From positions 992,001 through 1,056,000 of the forward strand of contig NZ_JACIDM010000001.1 of NCBI RefSeq assembly GCF_014196335.1: DNA of 64,000 nucleotides, in the 5' to 3' direction. The stretch's first letter is position 1, and every line of letters begins with the position of its first letter. The notes beneath the pieces are model-generated. The model searched no databases, was not told the DNA's origin, and saw nothing but the letters and a program-made list of their open reading frames with translations. This DNA comes from Brevundimonas lenta (lineage in GTDB: Bacteria; Pseudomonadota; Alphaproteobacteria; Caulobacterales; Caulobacteraceae). Made by a program: the position numbers and the translations under genes. This document shows positions 8,354 to 16,606 of this stretch, in pieces.

Positions 8354-11238
8354 CCAGCCCGCTCGCGTCCCGGCTCGCTCCCTGCGGCCCGGTGGTCGAC
8401 GTCGACGCCGCCGGGCGGGCGCACGAGCGCCTGGCCGAGGCGGCGGCCGAAGGCGGCTGGTCTGCGGCGCTGGACGCAGCCTGGCCCGCCCTGGCCCCGG
8501 TCTTCGCCGCCTCGCCCTATCTGTTCGGCCTGGCCAGACGTTGGCCCGACCGGTTGCAGGCGATCCTCGCTGACGCGCCGGAGGCCCGCCTCGCCGACAT
8601 CCTCGCCCGCACCGAAGGCCTGACCGGCGGCGCCGAGGACCTGCGGTCGCCGCTTCGACGGCTGAAGGGCGAATTGCATCTGCTGACCGCCCTGGCCGAT
8701 CTCGGCGGCATCTGGGATCTGGACGCCGTCACCGGGGCTCTCAGCCGTTTCGCCGACGCCTCCAGCCGCGCCGCCCTGCGCGCGGTGGCCCATGACCAGC
8801 GCACGCGCGGCAAGCTGGTCTCCCCTGAAGACGACCCGCGCGGCCCTGTCCCCGGCCTGTTCGGCCTGGCCATGGGCAAGCACGGCGCGGACGAGCTCAA
8901 CTACTCGTCCGACATCGACATCAGCCTGTTCTGGGAGCCCGAGGTCCTCGCCTCAGCCCTCGCCGACGGCGTCGAGGCGCAACGCTTCGTCGACCGGCTC
9001 GCCCACGCCTTCTCCAGCCTGATGCAGGAGCGGACGGGCGAGGGCTACGTCTTCCGCGTCGACCTGCGTCTGCGGCCCGACCCGTCCTCGACCCCGTCGG
9101 TCGTCGCCGTCCCCTTCGCCCTGACCTACTACGAGGGTGTCGGTCAGAACTGGGAGCGCGCCGCCTTCATCAAGGCCCGCGCGATGTTGGGCGACGAGGC
9201 CGAGGGCGAGGCCTTCCTGAAGGCGCTCCGGCCCTTCATCTGGCGGCGCACGCTCGACTACCCCGCCATCCTCGACATCCAGTCGATCAAACGGCAGATC
9301 CACGTCCACAAGACGGGCGAGGGGCTGGAGGCCGCCGGCGCCAACCTCAAGCTCGGTCGCGGCGGCATCCGCGAGATCGAGTTCTTCGCCCAGACCCAGC
9401 AGTTGATCCTCGGCGGGCGCGACCCGGCCCTCCGCGAGCGGCGGACGGTCGACGCCCTCGCCGCCCTGCGAGACGCCGGCCACGTTAGTCCCGAGGTCTG
9501 CGCCGAACTGACCGCCGCCTACGCCGAGCTCCGCGGACTGGAGCACCGCGTCCAGATGCTGGACGACGAGCAGACCCACAGCCTGCCGCTCGACCCGGCC
9601 CGTCGATTGGCCGTCGCGGCGTTAGCGGGCGAGGGCGCTCTCGCCGTCTTCGACGCCCGCGTCGAGGCCCTGCTGGTGGGGGTCAACACCCGCTACGGCG
9701 AGCTGTTCGAGGGCGAGGAGCAGCTGTCGTCGCCCTATGGCTCCCTGGTCTTCACCGGCGTCGAGAACGACCCGGAGACCCTGATCACGCTCGGGCGGAT
9801 GGGCTTCACCGACCCGTCCATGGTCGCTGACACCATCCGCAGCTGGCACCATGGCCGCATTCCGGCGACCCGCACCGCCCGGGGGCGCGAGTTGTTCACG
9901 CGCCTGGCGCCGCGCCTGCTGACCGCCATGGCCGACACCGGCGCGGCCGATGCCGCCTTTCGGCGCTTCGCCGTCTTCTTTTCGGCCCTCAGCGGCGGGG
10001 TCCAGGTCCAGTCGCTGTTCCTGGCCCAGCCGAAGCTGTTCGACCTCGTCGTCGGCGTCATGGCTTTCGCGCCCCGTCTTGCGCGCACCCTGGGCCGCTA
10101 TCCGGCGGCGCTGGACAGCATGCTGGACGCCCGTTTCGCCCGCTACATCGACGAGGACAGCGGCGTCATCGCCCAGATGCAGGCCGACGCCGCCGCTGCG
10201 CCGGACTTCGAGACGGCCATGAACGTCGTCCGCCGCGTCCACCGCGAGCAGATGTTCCGCATCGGCGTGCAGGTCATCACGGGCCGCGCCGACGCCGAGG
10301 CCGCCGGCCGGGGCTATGCCATGCTGGCCGACGCCTGCCTCGCCGCCCTCGCCCCCGCCGCCATGGCCGAGACGGTCCGCCAGGGCGGTGCCTTCCCGGG
10401 CGGCGCGGTCGCCGTCGTGGCGCTCGGCAAGGCCGGTTCGCGCGAGATGACGGCCAGTTCCGATCTGGACCTGATGACCGTCTATGACGCGCCCGCAGAC
10501 GCTGCGTCGGACATGAAGGGTTGGCCGGCCGGGGTCTTCTATCCCCGCTTCACCCAGCGCCTGATCGCCGCCCTGTCCGCCCATACGGCCGAGGGCGGTC
10601 TGTACGAGGTCGACATGCGGCTGCGCCCCACGGGGGCCAAGGGACCCGTCTCCCTGCGGCTCTCAGCGGTCGAGGAGTACTACGCCGAGGAGGCGGACAC
10701 CTGGGAGTTCATGGCCCTGACCCGCGCCCGCGTGGTCTGGACCGACGATCCCGCCTTCGGCGCGCGCGTCACGACGGCGCTGGACGCCATCCTGCGTCGG
10801 CCGCGTCCGAACGCCGAGGTGCTGGAGGACGCCCGGCGCATGCGTGACCTGATGGCCCGCGAACGACCGGGCCGGGGCTATTGGGATCTCAAACTGACCC
10901 CGGGCGGTCAGGTCGACGCCGAGTTCGTCGCCCAGATCCGCCAACTGGCCGCCGCCGTGGAGGGCGGCGAACTCACGGTTTCGACCCTCGGCGCCCTGTC
11001 CGGCGATCCGGCGCTCGCGGAATCATGGGCGCTTCAGCAGGCGCTGAATCAGGTGCTGGCCGCCGCCTTCGAGGATCGCATCGACCCGGCCGCCGAACCC
11101 GAAGGCTTCCGCAAACGCCTCGCCGAGGTGGCCGGAAGCCCCGATTTCGAGGCCTTGCAGGCCCGCCTCGCCGAGGTTCGCAAGGCCGCCCGCGTCGCCT
11201 TCGAGACGGCCCTCCCGCCGGTCCGCGACGGAGTATGA
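8350..11238 (+). CDS. glnE: Bifunctional glutamine synthetase adenylyltransferase/adenylyl-removing enzyme GlnE
   Basis: 962 residues, the usual length. GlnE adds and removes AMP on glutamine synthetase, tuning nitrogen assimilation under control of PII. Two nucleotidyltransferase domains are visible. The N-terminal adenylyl-removing domain carries ELNYSSDIDISLFW (about residue 180). The C-terminal adenylyl-transferase domain carries GKAGSREMTASSDLDLM (about residue 690). Each is followed by a helical GlnD-PII-uridylyltransferase-like region. The start overlaps the stop of the histidine kinase gene. This neighbourhood (degP, two-component pair, glnE) matches other alphaproteobacteria. Confidence 0.97.
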   Translation: MTSPLASRLAPCGPVVDVDAAGRAHERLAEAAAEGGWSAALDAAWPALAPVFAASPYLFGLARRWPDRLQAILADAPEARLADILARTEGLTGGAEDLRSPLRRLKGELHLLTALADLGGIWDLDAVTGALSRFADASSRAALRAVAHDQRTRGKLVSPEDDPRGPVPGLFGLAMGKHGADELNYSSDIDISLFWEPEVLASALADGVEAQRFVDRLAHAFSSLMQERTGEGYVFRVDLRLRPDPSSTPSVVAVPFALTYYEGVGQNWERAAFIKARAMLGDEAEGEAFLKALRPFIWRRTLDYPAILDIQSIKRQIHVHKTGEGLEAAGANLKLGRGGIREIEFFAQTQQLILGGRDPALRERRTVDALAALRDAGHVSPEVCAELTAAYAELRGLEHRVQMLDDEQTHSLPLDPARRLAVAALAGEGALAVFDARVEALLVGVNTRYGELFEGEEQLSSPYGSLVFTGVENDPETLITLGRMGFTDPSMVADTIRSWHHGRIPATRTARGRELFTRLAPRLLTAMADTGAADAAFRRFAVFFSALSGGVQVQSLFLAQPKLFDLVVGVMAFAPRLARTLGRYPAALDSMLDARFARYIDEDSGVIAQMQADAAAAPDFETAMNVVRRVHREQMFRIGVQVITGRADAEAAGRGYAMLADACLAALAPAAMAETVRQGGAFPGGAVAVVALGKAGSREMTASSDLDLMTVYDAPADAASDMKGWPAGVFYPRFTQRLIAALSAHTAEGGLYEVDMRLRPTGAKGPVSLRLSAVEEYYAEEADTWEFMALTRARVVWTDDPAFGARVTTALDAILRRPRPNAEVLEDARRMRDLMARERPGRGYWDLKLTPGGQVDAEFVAQIRQLAAAVEGGELTVSTLGALSGDPALAESWALQQALNQVLAAAFEDRIDPAAEPEGFRKRLAEVAGSPDFEALQARLAEVRKAARVAFETALPPVRDGV

Positions 11239-11300
11239 CGCGCAGGGCGTTTGATCTCCGGACAGGGACGACTGGCCGAACGGCCGTGGAGATCATCGAC

Positions 11301-11915
11301 ATGAACAGGACTTTCCTGCTCGGCGGAATAACCGCCCTTGCGCTGACCGTCGCCGCCGGCGCCGCCAACGCCCAGCAACCCGACGCACAGCAGCCGACCC
11401 GCGCCATGCGCGCCGACGCGGACGGCGACGGCCGCATCAGCCAGGCCGAGTTCGTCGGCGGCCGTATTGAACGCCTGACCGCCGCCGACGCGAACCGCGA
11501 CGGCTCGGTCACCCGTGAGGAGCTGCAGGCCGTCGGCCAGGCCCGTCGCGCCCAGCGCGTCGAGGCCCGCTTCGACCGTCTCGACGCCAATGACGACGGC
11601 GCCATCAGCCGTGAAGAGTTCGACGCCCCGCGTGAGGCCCGCGCCGATCGCGGTCCGCGTCCGGCGCGCGCGCATCGCGGCTACGCCGGCCGGGGCCATC
11701 GCGGCGACCGCATGGAGGCCCGCGGTCCGATCGTGATCGCCGACGTCCAGACCCGCACGGAACAGGCCTTCGCTCGCCTCGACGCCGACAGCGATGGCTA
11801 CGTCACGACTGAGGAGCGCCGGGCCGGCCGGGAAGCGATGCGTCAGCAACATCGCGAACGCCGCGCGGCGTATCAGGCGGAGCAGGCGTCGCCCAAGGCG
11901 CCCGCTTCGGAGTAA
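11301..11915 (+). CDS. Secreted EF-hand calcium-binding protein
   Basis: 204 residues beginning MNRTFLLGG with a Sec signal peptide (cleavage near ANA-QQ). Four EF-hand loops are visible: DADGDGRISQAE, DANRDGSVTREE, DANDDGAISREE and DADSDGYVTTEE. The acidic positions of each 12-residue loop are kept, so calcium binding is likely. An Arg/Gly/His-rich linker separates the third and fourth loops. It lies just upstream of an ECF sigma / anti-sigma / periplasmic sensor cassette on the same strand with a 66-base gap. It could be a member or target of that regulon, but no shared promoter is evident. The exact role is unknown. Confidence 0.9.
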   Translation: MNRTFLLGGITALALTVAAGAANAQQPDAQQPTRAMRADADGDGRISQAEFVGGRIERLTAADANRDGSVTREELQAVGQARRAQRVEARFDRLDANDDGAISREEFDAPREARADRGPRPARAHRGYAGRGHRGDRMEARGPIVIADVQTRTEQAFARLDADSDGYVTTEERRAGREAMRQQHRERRAAYQAEQASPKAPASE

Positions 11916-11981
11916 GGAAGATGTCGGGGACGACGGTCATGCGCCGCTCAGCCCTTTCGGTAACGAACGGAAGAGGCCGGA

Positions 11982-12545
11982 TTGGCGCTGATCGCCGACC
12001 CCGACGAGGATCTGGTGCGCCGTGTGGGTCAGGGAGACTCCGCGGCGATCCAGGCCATGGTCGCGAGGAAGCTGCCGCGCATGCTGGCGCTGGCCCAGCG
12101 CATGCTGGGCGATGCGGTCGAGGCCGAGGACGTGGCCCAGGAGGCCCTGCTGCGCGCCTGGAAGCAGGCGCCGCGCTGGCAGCCCGGCAAGGCGAAGTTC
12201 GACACCTGGCTGCACCGGGTCGGTCTGAACCTCTGTTACGACCGGCTGCGCCGCCGCCGCGAGATCGCGACGGACATGCCGCCGGAACGTCCGGACGAGG
12301 GCGCGGCCCCGGATCGCGGTCTTCTGGCCGCGGACGTCGGACGTCGCGTCGATGCGGCCCTGGCCCGATTGCCCGAGCGTCAGCGCGAGGCCATCGTGCT
12401 GTGCCATTATCAGGAACTGACCAATATCGAGGCTGCGGCCCTGATGGAGGTCAGCGTCGAAGCCCTGGAAAGCCTGCTGTCGCGCGGGCGGCGGGCGTTG
12501 AGACTGGCTCTGGCCGATATGCGGCCGGATGCTGAAGGAGTGTAG
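11982..12545 (+). CDS. ECF-type RNA polymerase sigma factor
   Basis: 187 residues. The start is the TTG at 11982; it is the only start after the in-frame stop at 11961 and it has a GAGG five bases upstream. Sigma region 2 is seen (about residues 25-95, with EDVAQEALLRAWKQAPRW for promoter melting and -10 contact). Region 4 follows (about 125-180, with LPERQREAIVLCHYQEL and the HTH NIEAAALMEVSVEALESLLSRGRRALR). Region 3 is absent, as expected for ECF sigmas. The two following genes encode a membrane protein and a periplasmic protein that look like its anti-sigma and signal sensor. Confidence 0.93.
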   Translation: MALIADPDEDLVRRVGQGDSAAIQAMVARKLPRMLALAQRMLGDAVEAEDVAQEALLRAWKQAPRWQPGKAKFDTWLHRVGLNLCYDRLRRRREIATDMPPERPDEGAAPDRGLLAADVGRRVDAALARLPERQREAIVLCHYQELTNIEAAALMEVSVEALESLLSRGRRALRLALADMRPDAEGV

Positions 12546-12549
12546 TGAG

Positions 12550-12978
12550 ATGACGGCGGAACGGTTTCTCGCCCTGATCGCAGCGTATGGCGCGGATGCC
12601 CGGCGTTGGCCGGTCGACGAACGCGCTGCGGCCGAGGCCTTCATGGCGGCTCAGCCCGAGGCGGCGCGCGCCGCGCTCGCTGAAGCCGACGCGGTCGACG
12701 CCCTGCTGCACGCCTCGGCGACGCCGCGCGTGTCGATGGCCCTGCGCGACCGCGTCATCGCCTCGGCGTCCGAGGCCGGCCTCAAGGCCCGTCGCGAAGG
12801 TCGACGCTGGCTGGATCGTCTGGCCCTGGCGCTCGGCGCCGGCTGGGCCGTCGCCGCCTGTGCGGGCGTCATCGCCGGCGTCTTCATGACCAGCCATTTC
12901 ACCGCCGACGCCCAGGCTGACGCGGTCCTCTATCAGGCCTCGCTGCTCGGCGTGGACGACACGGAGGTGCTCGGTTGA
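12550..12978 (+). CDS. Putative membrane anti-sigma factor
   Basis: 142 residues from the ATG at 12550, preceded by AAGGAG at 12535. The ATG at 12529 lacks that spacing and overlaps the sigma gene. The protein has a cytoplasmic N-terminal part with helical repeats (FLALIAAYGADARRWPVDE), one membrane segment (about residues 98-118, ALALGAGWAVAACAGVIAGVF) and a short periplasmic tail. There is no zinc-type HXXXCXXC motif. Position directly after an ECF sigma gene, the topology and the 4-base overlap with the next gene all point to an anti-sigma factor. This is inference from context; the sequence itself is not diagnostic. Confidence 0.75.
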   Translation: MTAERFLALIAAYGADARRWPVDERAAAEAFMAAQPEAARAALAEADAVDALLHASATPRVSMALRDRVIASASEAGLKARREGRRWLDRLALALGAGWAVAACAGVIAGVFMTSHFTADAQADAVLYQASLLGVDDTEVLG

Positions 12979-13481
12979 GCCCCAAAGCCCTGAAGATCGC
13001 GCTCGCCGCCTCGGTCGCGCTGAACCTGTTCGCCGTCGCCGCCGGCGCCACCCTGGTGGTCGGCAAGTCGCGCGTCGAACACCGCATTGAGTCCGAGCGT
13101 CGATCGCCCCGCGACCGCTCGCCGATGATGGTCGTCAGCCGTCTCGACCCCGAGGTCCGCGAACGCGTGCGCACGGCCCTCAAGGCTTCCGCCCTCGCCG
13201 TCAAACCTGATTTCGAGGAAGCGCGTCAGAAGCGGCGCCAGGCCGTCGCCCTGGCCGGCTCTCCGGAGTTCGATCCCGCCCTCGCCCGCGCCCTGCTGGA
13301 TCAGTCGCGCGCCGCCGAACTGCGCGGTCGCGCCCGGCTGGAGGGGGACGCCGTCGCCCTGCTGGCGACGCTGGATGCGGACGATCGCGCCGCCTTCTCG
13401 GAAATCCTGACCCGTCGTGGCCGGGTCGATCTGCGGGATCGCGGCCGCGACCCGGGCGGCCCGCCGCCGCCGCCGCGCTAG
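12975..13481 (+). CDS. Periplasmic heavy-metal-sensor-like protein (CnrX/ZraP type)
   Basis: 168 residues starting at the TTG that overlaps the preceding stop. An N-terminal membrane or signal segment (about residues 5-28) is followed by a long helical periplasmic domain. That domain has the pattern of the periplasmic heavy-metal sensor family (SRLDPEVRERVRTALKA, then ARALLDQSRAAELRGRARLE and LATLDADDRAAFSEIL). In CnrX and NccX such proteins bind metal and act on an anti-sigma factor; CpxP and ZraP are related folds that monitor the envelope. Here it is the third gene after an ECF sigma and a membrane protein. Which metal or stress is sensed cannot be read from the sequence. The Pro-rich C terminus meets the opposing kinase gene, with a 4-base overlap. 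Confidence 0.8.
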   Translation: MSPKALKIALAASVALNLFAVAAGATLVVGKSRVEHRIESERRSPRDRSPMMVVSRLDPEVRERVRTALKASALAVKPDFEEARQKRRQAVALAGSPEFDPALARALLDQSRAAELRGRARLEGDAVALLATLDADDRAAFSEILTRRGRVDLRDRGRDPGGPPPPPR

Positions 13482-15319
13482 GCGGCCTGCGCCGTCCGCG
13501 TCTCGACCGGAGAGGCCGGACGGCGGATCGGCAGGTCGAAGCTGACCGTCGTGCCCTGACCGGGCTCGCTCTGCAGCACCAGCTCGCCGCCGTGCATCTC
13601 GATCAGCGACTTGGTCAGGGCCAGGCCCAGGCCGGTGCCTTGCGTCGTCTTGGAATGCTGGCCCTCAACCTGTTCGAACGGCCGCGCCAGCCGCGCCAGA
13701 TCCTCGGGCGCGATGCCGATGCCGGTGTCGGTCACGGCTACGCGCAGACGGGTCTCGTCCAGCCGTGACAGGGCCACGGTGATGTCGCCGCCCTCGGGCG
13801 TGAACTTCACCGCGTTCGAGATCAGGTTCAGCACCACCTGCTTCAGGCCGCGATGGTCGGCCTCGATCTCGGGCAGGTCCGGCGCATCGACCACCAGGTT
13901 CAGCCCGGCTTCCTGGATCTTGCCGCGCATCAGCCGCGCCGCATCCTCCACGACCTCCTTCAGCGATACCCGCTCGTAGTGCAGCGTCAGCTTGCCGGCC
14001 TCGATCTTGGCCATGTCGAGGATGTCGTTGATCAGGCTCAGCAGGTGCTGACCCGACTTCAGGATGTCGGCCGCATAGCCCTTGTACTTGTTGTCCCCCA
14101 ACGGCCCGAACAGCTCGCCGGCCATGATCTCCGAGAAGCCGTTGATGGCGTTCAGCGGGGTGCGCAGCTCGTGGCTCATATTGGCCAGGAACTCGGACTT
14201 GGCCTGGTTGGCCGCCTCGGCGCGCGTCATCGCCACTTCGTACTTGCGGGCCAGCAGGGACAGCTTCTCCTCGCGGTCCTCCAGTTCGGCGATGGTCACG
14301 TGCAGGCGTTCCACCGCGCGCTGACGCTCGGCTTCCTTCTGCTTGATGGCGGTGATGTCGGCGGCCGAGACCACCGAACCGCCGTCCGAGGTGAAGCGCT
14401 CGACCAGCTGCAGCCAGCGGCCGTCGTGCAGTTCGACTTCGCGTGCGCCGGCGCGTCCGCCCGTCGCCGGCTGGTCGGACTTGATGGCCAGAGCCGCGAT
14501 CCGGTTCAGATCCGCCTTCAGCGCCCCGCGCCGCACCACGCCCTCGCCGAAACCGAAGGCGTCCTGGAAGGCCTGGTTCGACAGCAGCAGGCGCCCGTGG
14601 CGGTCGAACAGCACGAAAGCGTCCGACACGCTCTCGATCCCGTCGCGCAGACGGCTCTCGGCGGACTGCGCCTGGGCCTTCGCCCGGCGAGCCTCGGTGG
14701 TGTCCAGTGCCACGCCGACGATGGAGGTGTAGCCTTCGTCGCCGCGCTCGCCGCGGGCCTGGCCGCGGGCGTCGATCCAGCGCGCGCGGCCGTTCTCGTC
14801 CGGCACCGCGAAGGTGACCTCGAAGGCGCCGTAGGTCTGGGCCTGCCGCAGGGCGTGCTCGACGGACTCGCGATAGCGCGGATGGATACGCTCCATCATC
14901 GCCTCGACCGACACCGGCCCGCTGTTCTCCAGCCCCATCAGATCGGCCATGTAGTCCGAGACGGTGACCTGACCGGCCTCGACGTCCCAGTCCCAGACGC
15001 CGCAGCGCGCGGCCTCGACGGCCCCACGGAAGCGCCGCTCCGACGCCGCCCATTCCCTGCTGATGCCCATCTGACGCCGCTGCATCAGGAAGACGATGAT
15101 GAGGGTGAACAGGCCGATGCCTATGGGCGGGCCCAGCACCCACAGATCGCTCAGCGTCAGCCCGTTTTCACGGGGGGTGACGTCGCGGGCGACCAGCAGA
15201 ACGTGGGCGGCGATGGCGAGCGCCAGGGCGAGGATGGCGATACGAAGCCACGCGGGCGGACCTTTCTCGCGGTCAGCGGCCCGTCGTCCCTGTGTTATGC
15301 GGCGTTCCTCACCCCGCAA
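13478..15319 (-). CDS. PAS-domain sensor histidine kinase, PleC/DivJ-like
   Basis: 613 residues. Two membrane segments (about residues 24-45 and 58-80) are followed by a PAS domain (about 95-210) and a second PAS domain (about 222-325). A coiled-coil linker and the HisKA domain with His383 (NMSHELRTPLNAINGFSEIM) come next. The ATPase domain carries the N box (NLISNAVKFTPEGG), G1 (DTGIGIAPED) and G2 (GTGLGLALTKSLIEMHGG). The H-box and following region resemble the Caulobacter PleC/DivJ group, which acts on DivK. PleC itself is longer, so orthology is not claimed. Three GANTC sites crowd its upstream region. No receiver domain is attached. Confidence 0.9.
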   Translation of the reverse strand: MRGEERRITQGRRAADREKGPPAWLRIAILALALAIAAHVLLVARDVTPRENGLTLSDLWVLGPPIGIGLFTLIIVFLMQRRQMGISREWAASERRFRGAVEAARCGVWDWDVEAGQVTVSDYMADLMGLENSGPVSVEAMMERIHPRYRESVEHALRQAQTYGAFEVTFAVPDENGRARWIDARGQARGERGDEGYTSIVGVALDTTEARRAKAQAQSAESRLRDGIESVSDAFVLFDRHGRLLLSNQAFQDAFGFGEGVVRRGALKADLNRIAALAIKSDQPATGGRAGAREVELHDGRWLQLVERFTSDGGSVVSAADITAIKQKEAERQRAVERLHVTIAELEDREEKLSLLARKYEVAMTRAEAANQAKSEFLANMSHELRTPLNAINGFSEIMAGELFGPLGDNKYKGYAADILKSGQHLLSLINDILDMAKIEAGKLTLHYERVSLKEVVEDAARLMRGKIQEAGLNLVVDAPDLPEIEADHRGLKQVVLNLISNAVKFTPEGGDITVALSRLDETRLRVAVTDTGIGIAPEDLARLARPFEQVEGQHSKTTQGTGLGLALTKSLIEMHGGELVLQSEPGQGTTVSFDLPIRRPASPVETRTAQAA

Positions 15320-15334
15320 GGCGCTCTCCCGGAC

Positions 15335-15376
15335 GATTCGACAACGATGGCCGAATCTAGGCTGCGTCGCGGATTC
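15335..15376 (-). promoter_or_regulatory. Cluster of three GANTC (CcrM-type) sites upstream of the PAS kinase
   Basis: GATTC at 15335-15339, GAATC at 15353-15357 and GATTC at 15372-15376 lie within 42 bases, 16-57 bases upstream of the kinase start. A TTAACC follows about 15 bases further out, which resembles half a CtrA site. In Caulobacterales, GANTC is methylated by CcrM, and such promoters are often GcrA-dependent. That this promoter is cell-cycle regulated is inference. Confidence 0.45.
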
Positions 15377-15409
15377 GTGTCGAGGATGCTTAACCCCTGA
15401 TCAACGCTT

Positions 15410-15985
15410 TCACGCCGCCTGAGTCGCAGGAGTCGCACTTCCTTCGGCGACCGGGGCCGCCAGCACGTCCTTGACCGCCTTCAGGGCGGCGCGCGCCTCG
15501 CGGGCCAGGTTGCGCATTTCCGGCGGCGCGTCGTCGGGCGCCTCGTCCACGGCCGCGACCATCTGCTCGGCCAGCGCCATCAGGCGCGGCGCGGCGGCGA
15601 TCAGCCGGGCCTGGAACTCGATCTGCTCCGGATCGCGGTCGTATTCGGCGCCCGGCACGCGCCAGCCGCCCCAGTCCGCCTTGTCGGTGACGACGACGGG
15701 ATAGGTGCCCGGGAAGGGGTGGTGCGGGCAGTCCTCGGCGTTCTGCCACTTGTTACGGGCCCGCATCAGACGCCAGGCCTGGCCTTCCGAATTGGCGCCC
15801 GGATCCTCGACCGGCAGCAGCAGTTCGTGTCCCAGAAACTCTCGGCCCAGGCCCACGTCATAGGTGACGCGCACCGGCTCCTCGAAGCCCTTGGCCCAGA
15901 CAGGCTGGACCTTTTCGATCTGGGCCCATGCGCCGACGCATTCGACCCAGACCTTCTGGCCCTTCTGGAATTGCGCGCGCGCCAT
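15410..15985 (-). CDS. Conserved hypothetical protein
   Basis: 191 residues, cytoplasmic, with no signal or membrane segment. The N-terminal half looks like a small beta-rich domain (FQKGQKVWVECVGAWAQIEKV, then VRVTYDVGLGREFLGHEL). The middle holds a WQNAEDCPHHPFPGTYPVVV segment with Cys and His residues. The C-terminal part is helical (RLMALAEQMVAAVDEA) and ends in an Ala/Pro-rich tail. I do not recognise the family. Codon use is typical of the window and an ATG is present. It stands alone on the minus strand between the PAS kinase and the CBS-domain gene. Confidence 0.8.
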   Translation of the reverse strand: MARAQFQKGQKVWVECVGAWAQIEKVQPVWAKGFEEPVRVTYDVGLGREFLGHELLLPVEDPGANSEGQAWRLMRARNKWQNAEDCPHHPFPGTYPVVVTDKADWGGWRVPGAEYDRDPEQIEFQARLIAAAPRLMALAEQMVAAVDEAPDDAPPEMRNLAREARAALKAVKDVLAAPVAEGSATPATQAA

Positions 15986-16081
15986 GGTCTGCTCCCCGAT
16001 ATTTCGGGGACACGTTGAACCGCCGCCGATGAACAGCGGGTTTGGCGACAGGGTGAAGCGGCTGTTAACCGCAGCCCCGCG

Positions 16082-16492
16082 TCAGGCGCGCGAAATGTCC
16101 TCCAGCGCCTCGCCGGCGTATTTCTCCTTCACCCGCGTCGACAGGTCGCCCAGCGACACGACGCCGACCAGGCGGTCGTCCTTGTCCAGCACCGGCAGGC
16201 GCCGGATCTGGCGCGAGCCCATGGCGTCCAGCACCGTCTTCAGCTCGTCGTCGGCGCGGGCGGTGTAGGGGTCGCGGGTGATGAACTCGACCACCGGGGC
16301 CGAAACGGACACGCCGCCGGCGATCGCGCGCACCACGATGTCGCGGTCGGTGATCGTCCCGATCAGGGTGTCGCCGTCGGCGACGGGCATGAAGCCGAAA
16401 TCGCCGTCATGCATGCGGCGGGCGACGTCCTGCAGACTGTCGCCGGGACGGGCCACCTGGACGTCCTTGCTCATCAGATCGCGTACTTTCAT
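16082..16492 (-). CDS. CBS-domain protein
   Basis: 136 residues from the ATG at 16492, preceded by AAGGAGAG; the much longer open frame upstream is antisense to the dehydrogenase gene. The whole protein is a pair of CBS domains (a Bateman module). The first covers about residues 8-65 (VARPGDSLQDVARRMHDGDFGFMPV, then GTITDRDIV) and the second about 74-130 (YTARADDELKTVLDAMGSRQIRRLPV, then GVVSLGDL). Such modules bind adenosine nucleotides and regulate partners, but no partner domain is fused here. It is divergent from the dehydrogenase gene across a 114-base gap. The precise role is unknown. Confidence 0.92.
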   Translation of the reverse strand: MKVRDLMSKDVQVARPGDSLQDVARRMHDGDFGFMPVADGDTLIGTITDRDIVVRAIAGGVSVSAPVVEFITRDPYTARADDELKTVLDAMGSRQIRRLPVLDKDDRLVGVVSLGDLSTRVKEKYAGEALEDISRA

Positions 16493-16606
16493 CGGATACT
16501 CTCCTTGTGGCGGGTCGCCGGACAGAACCCCCACATTCCGTCGCGGTTCCGCTTTCGTCGGGAAGTCCGTCGGGCTACACGGCCCCGCTGAATACGGAGC
16601 AGGACG

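Noticed and set aside
11921..12535. 204-codon frame overlapping the ECF sigma gene
   Set aside because: Arg/Gly-rich shadow; the sigma frame carries regions 2 and 4.
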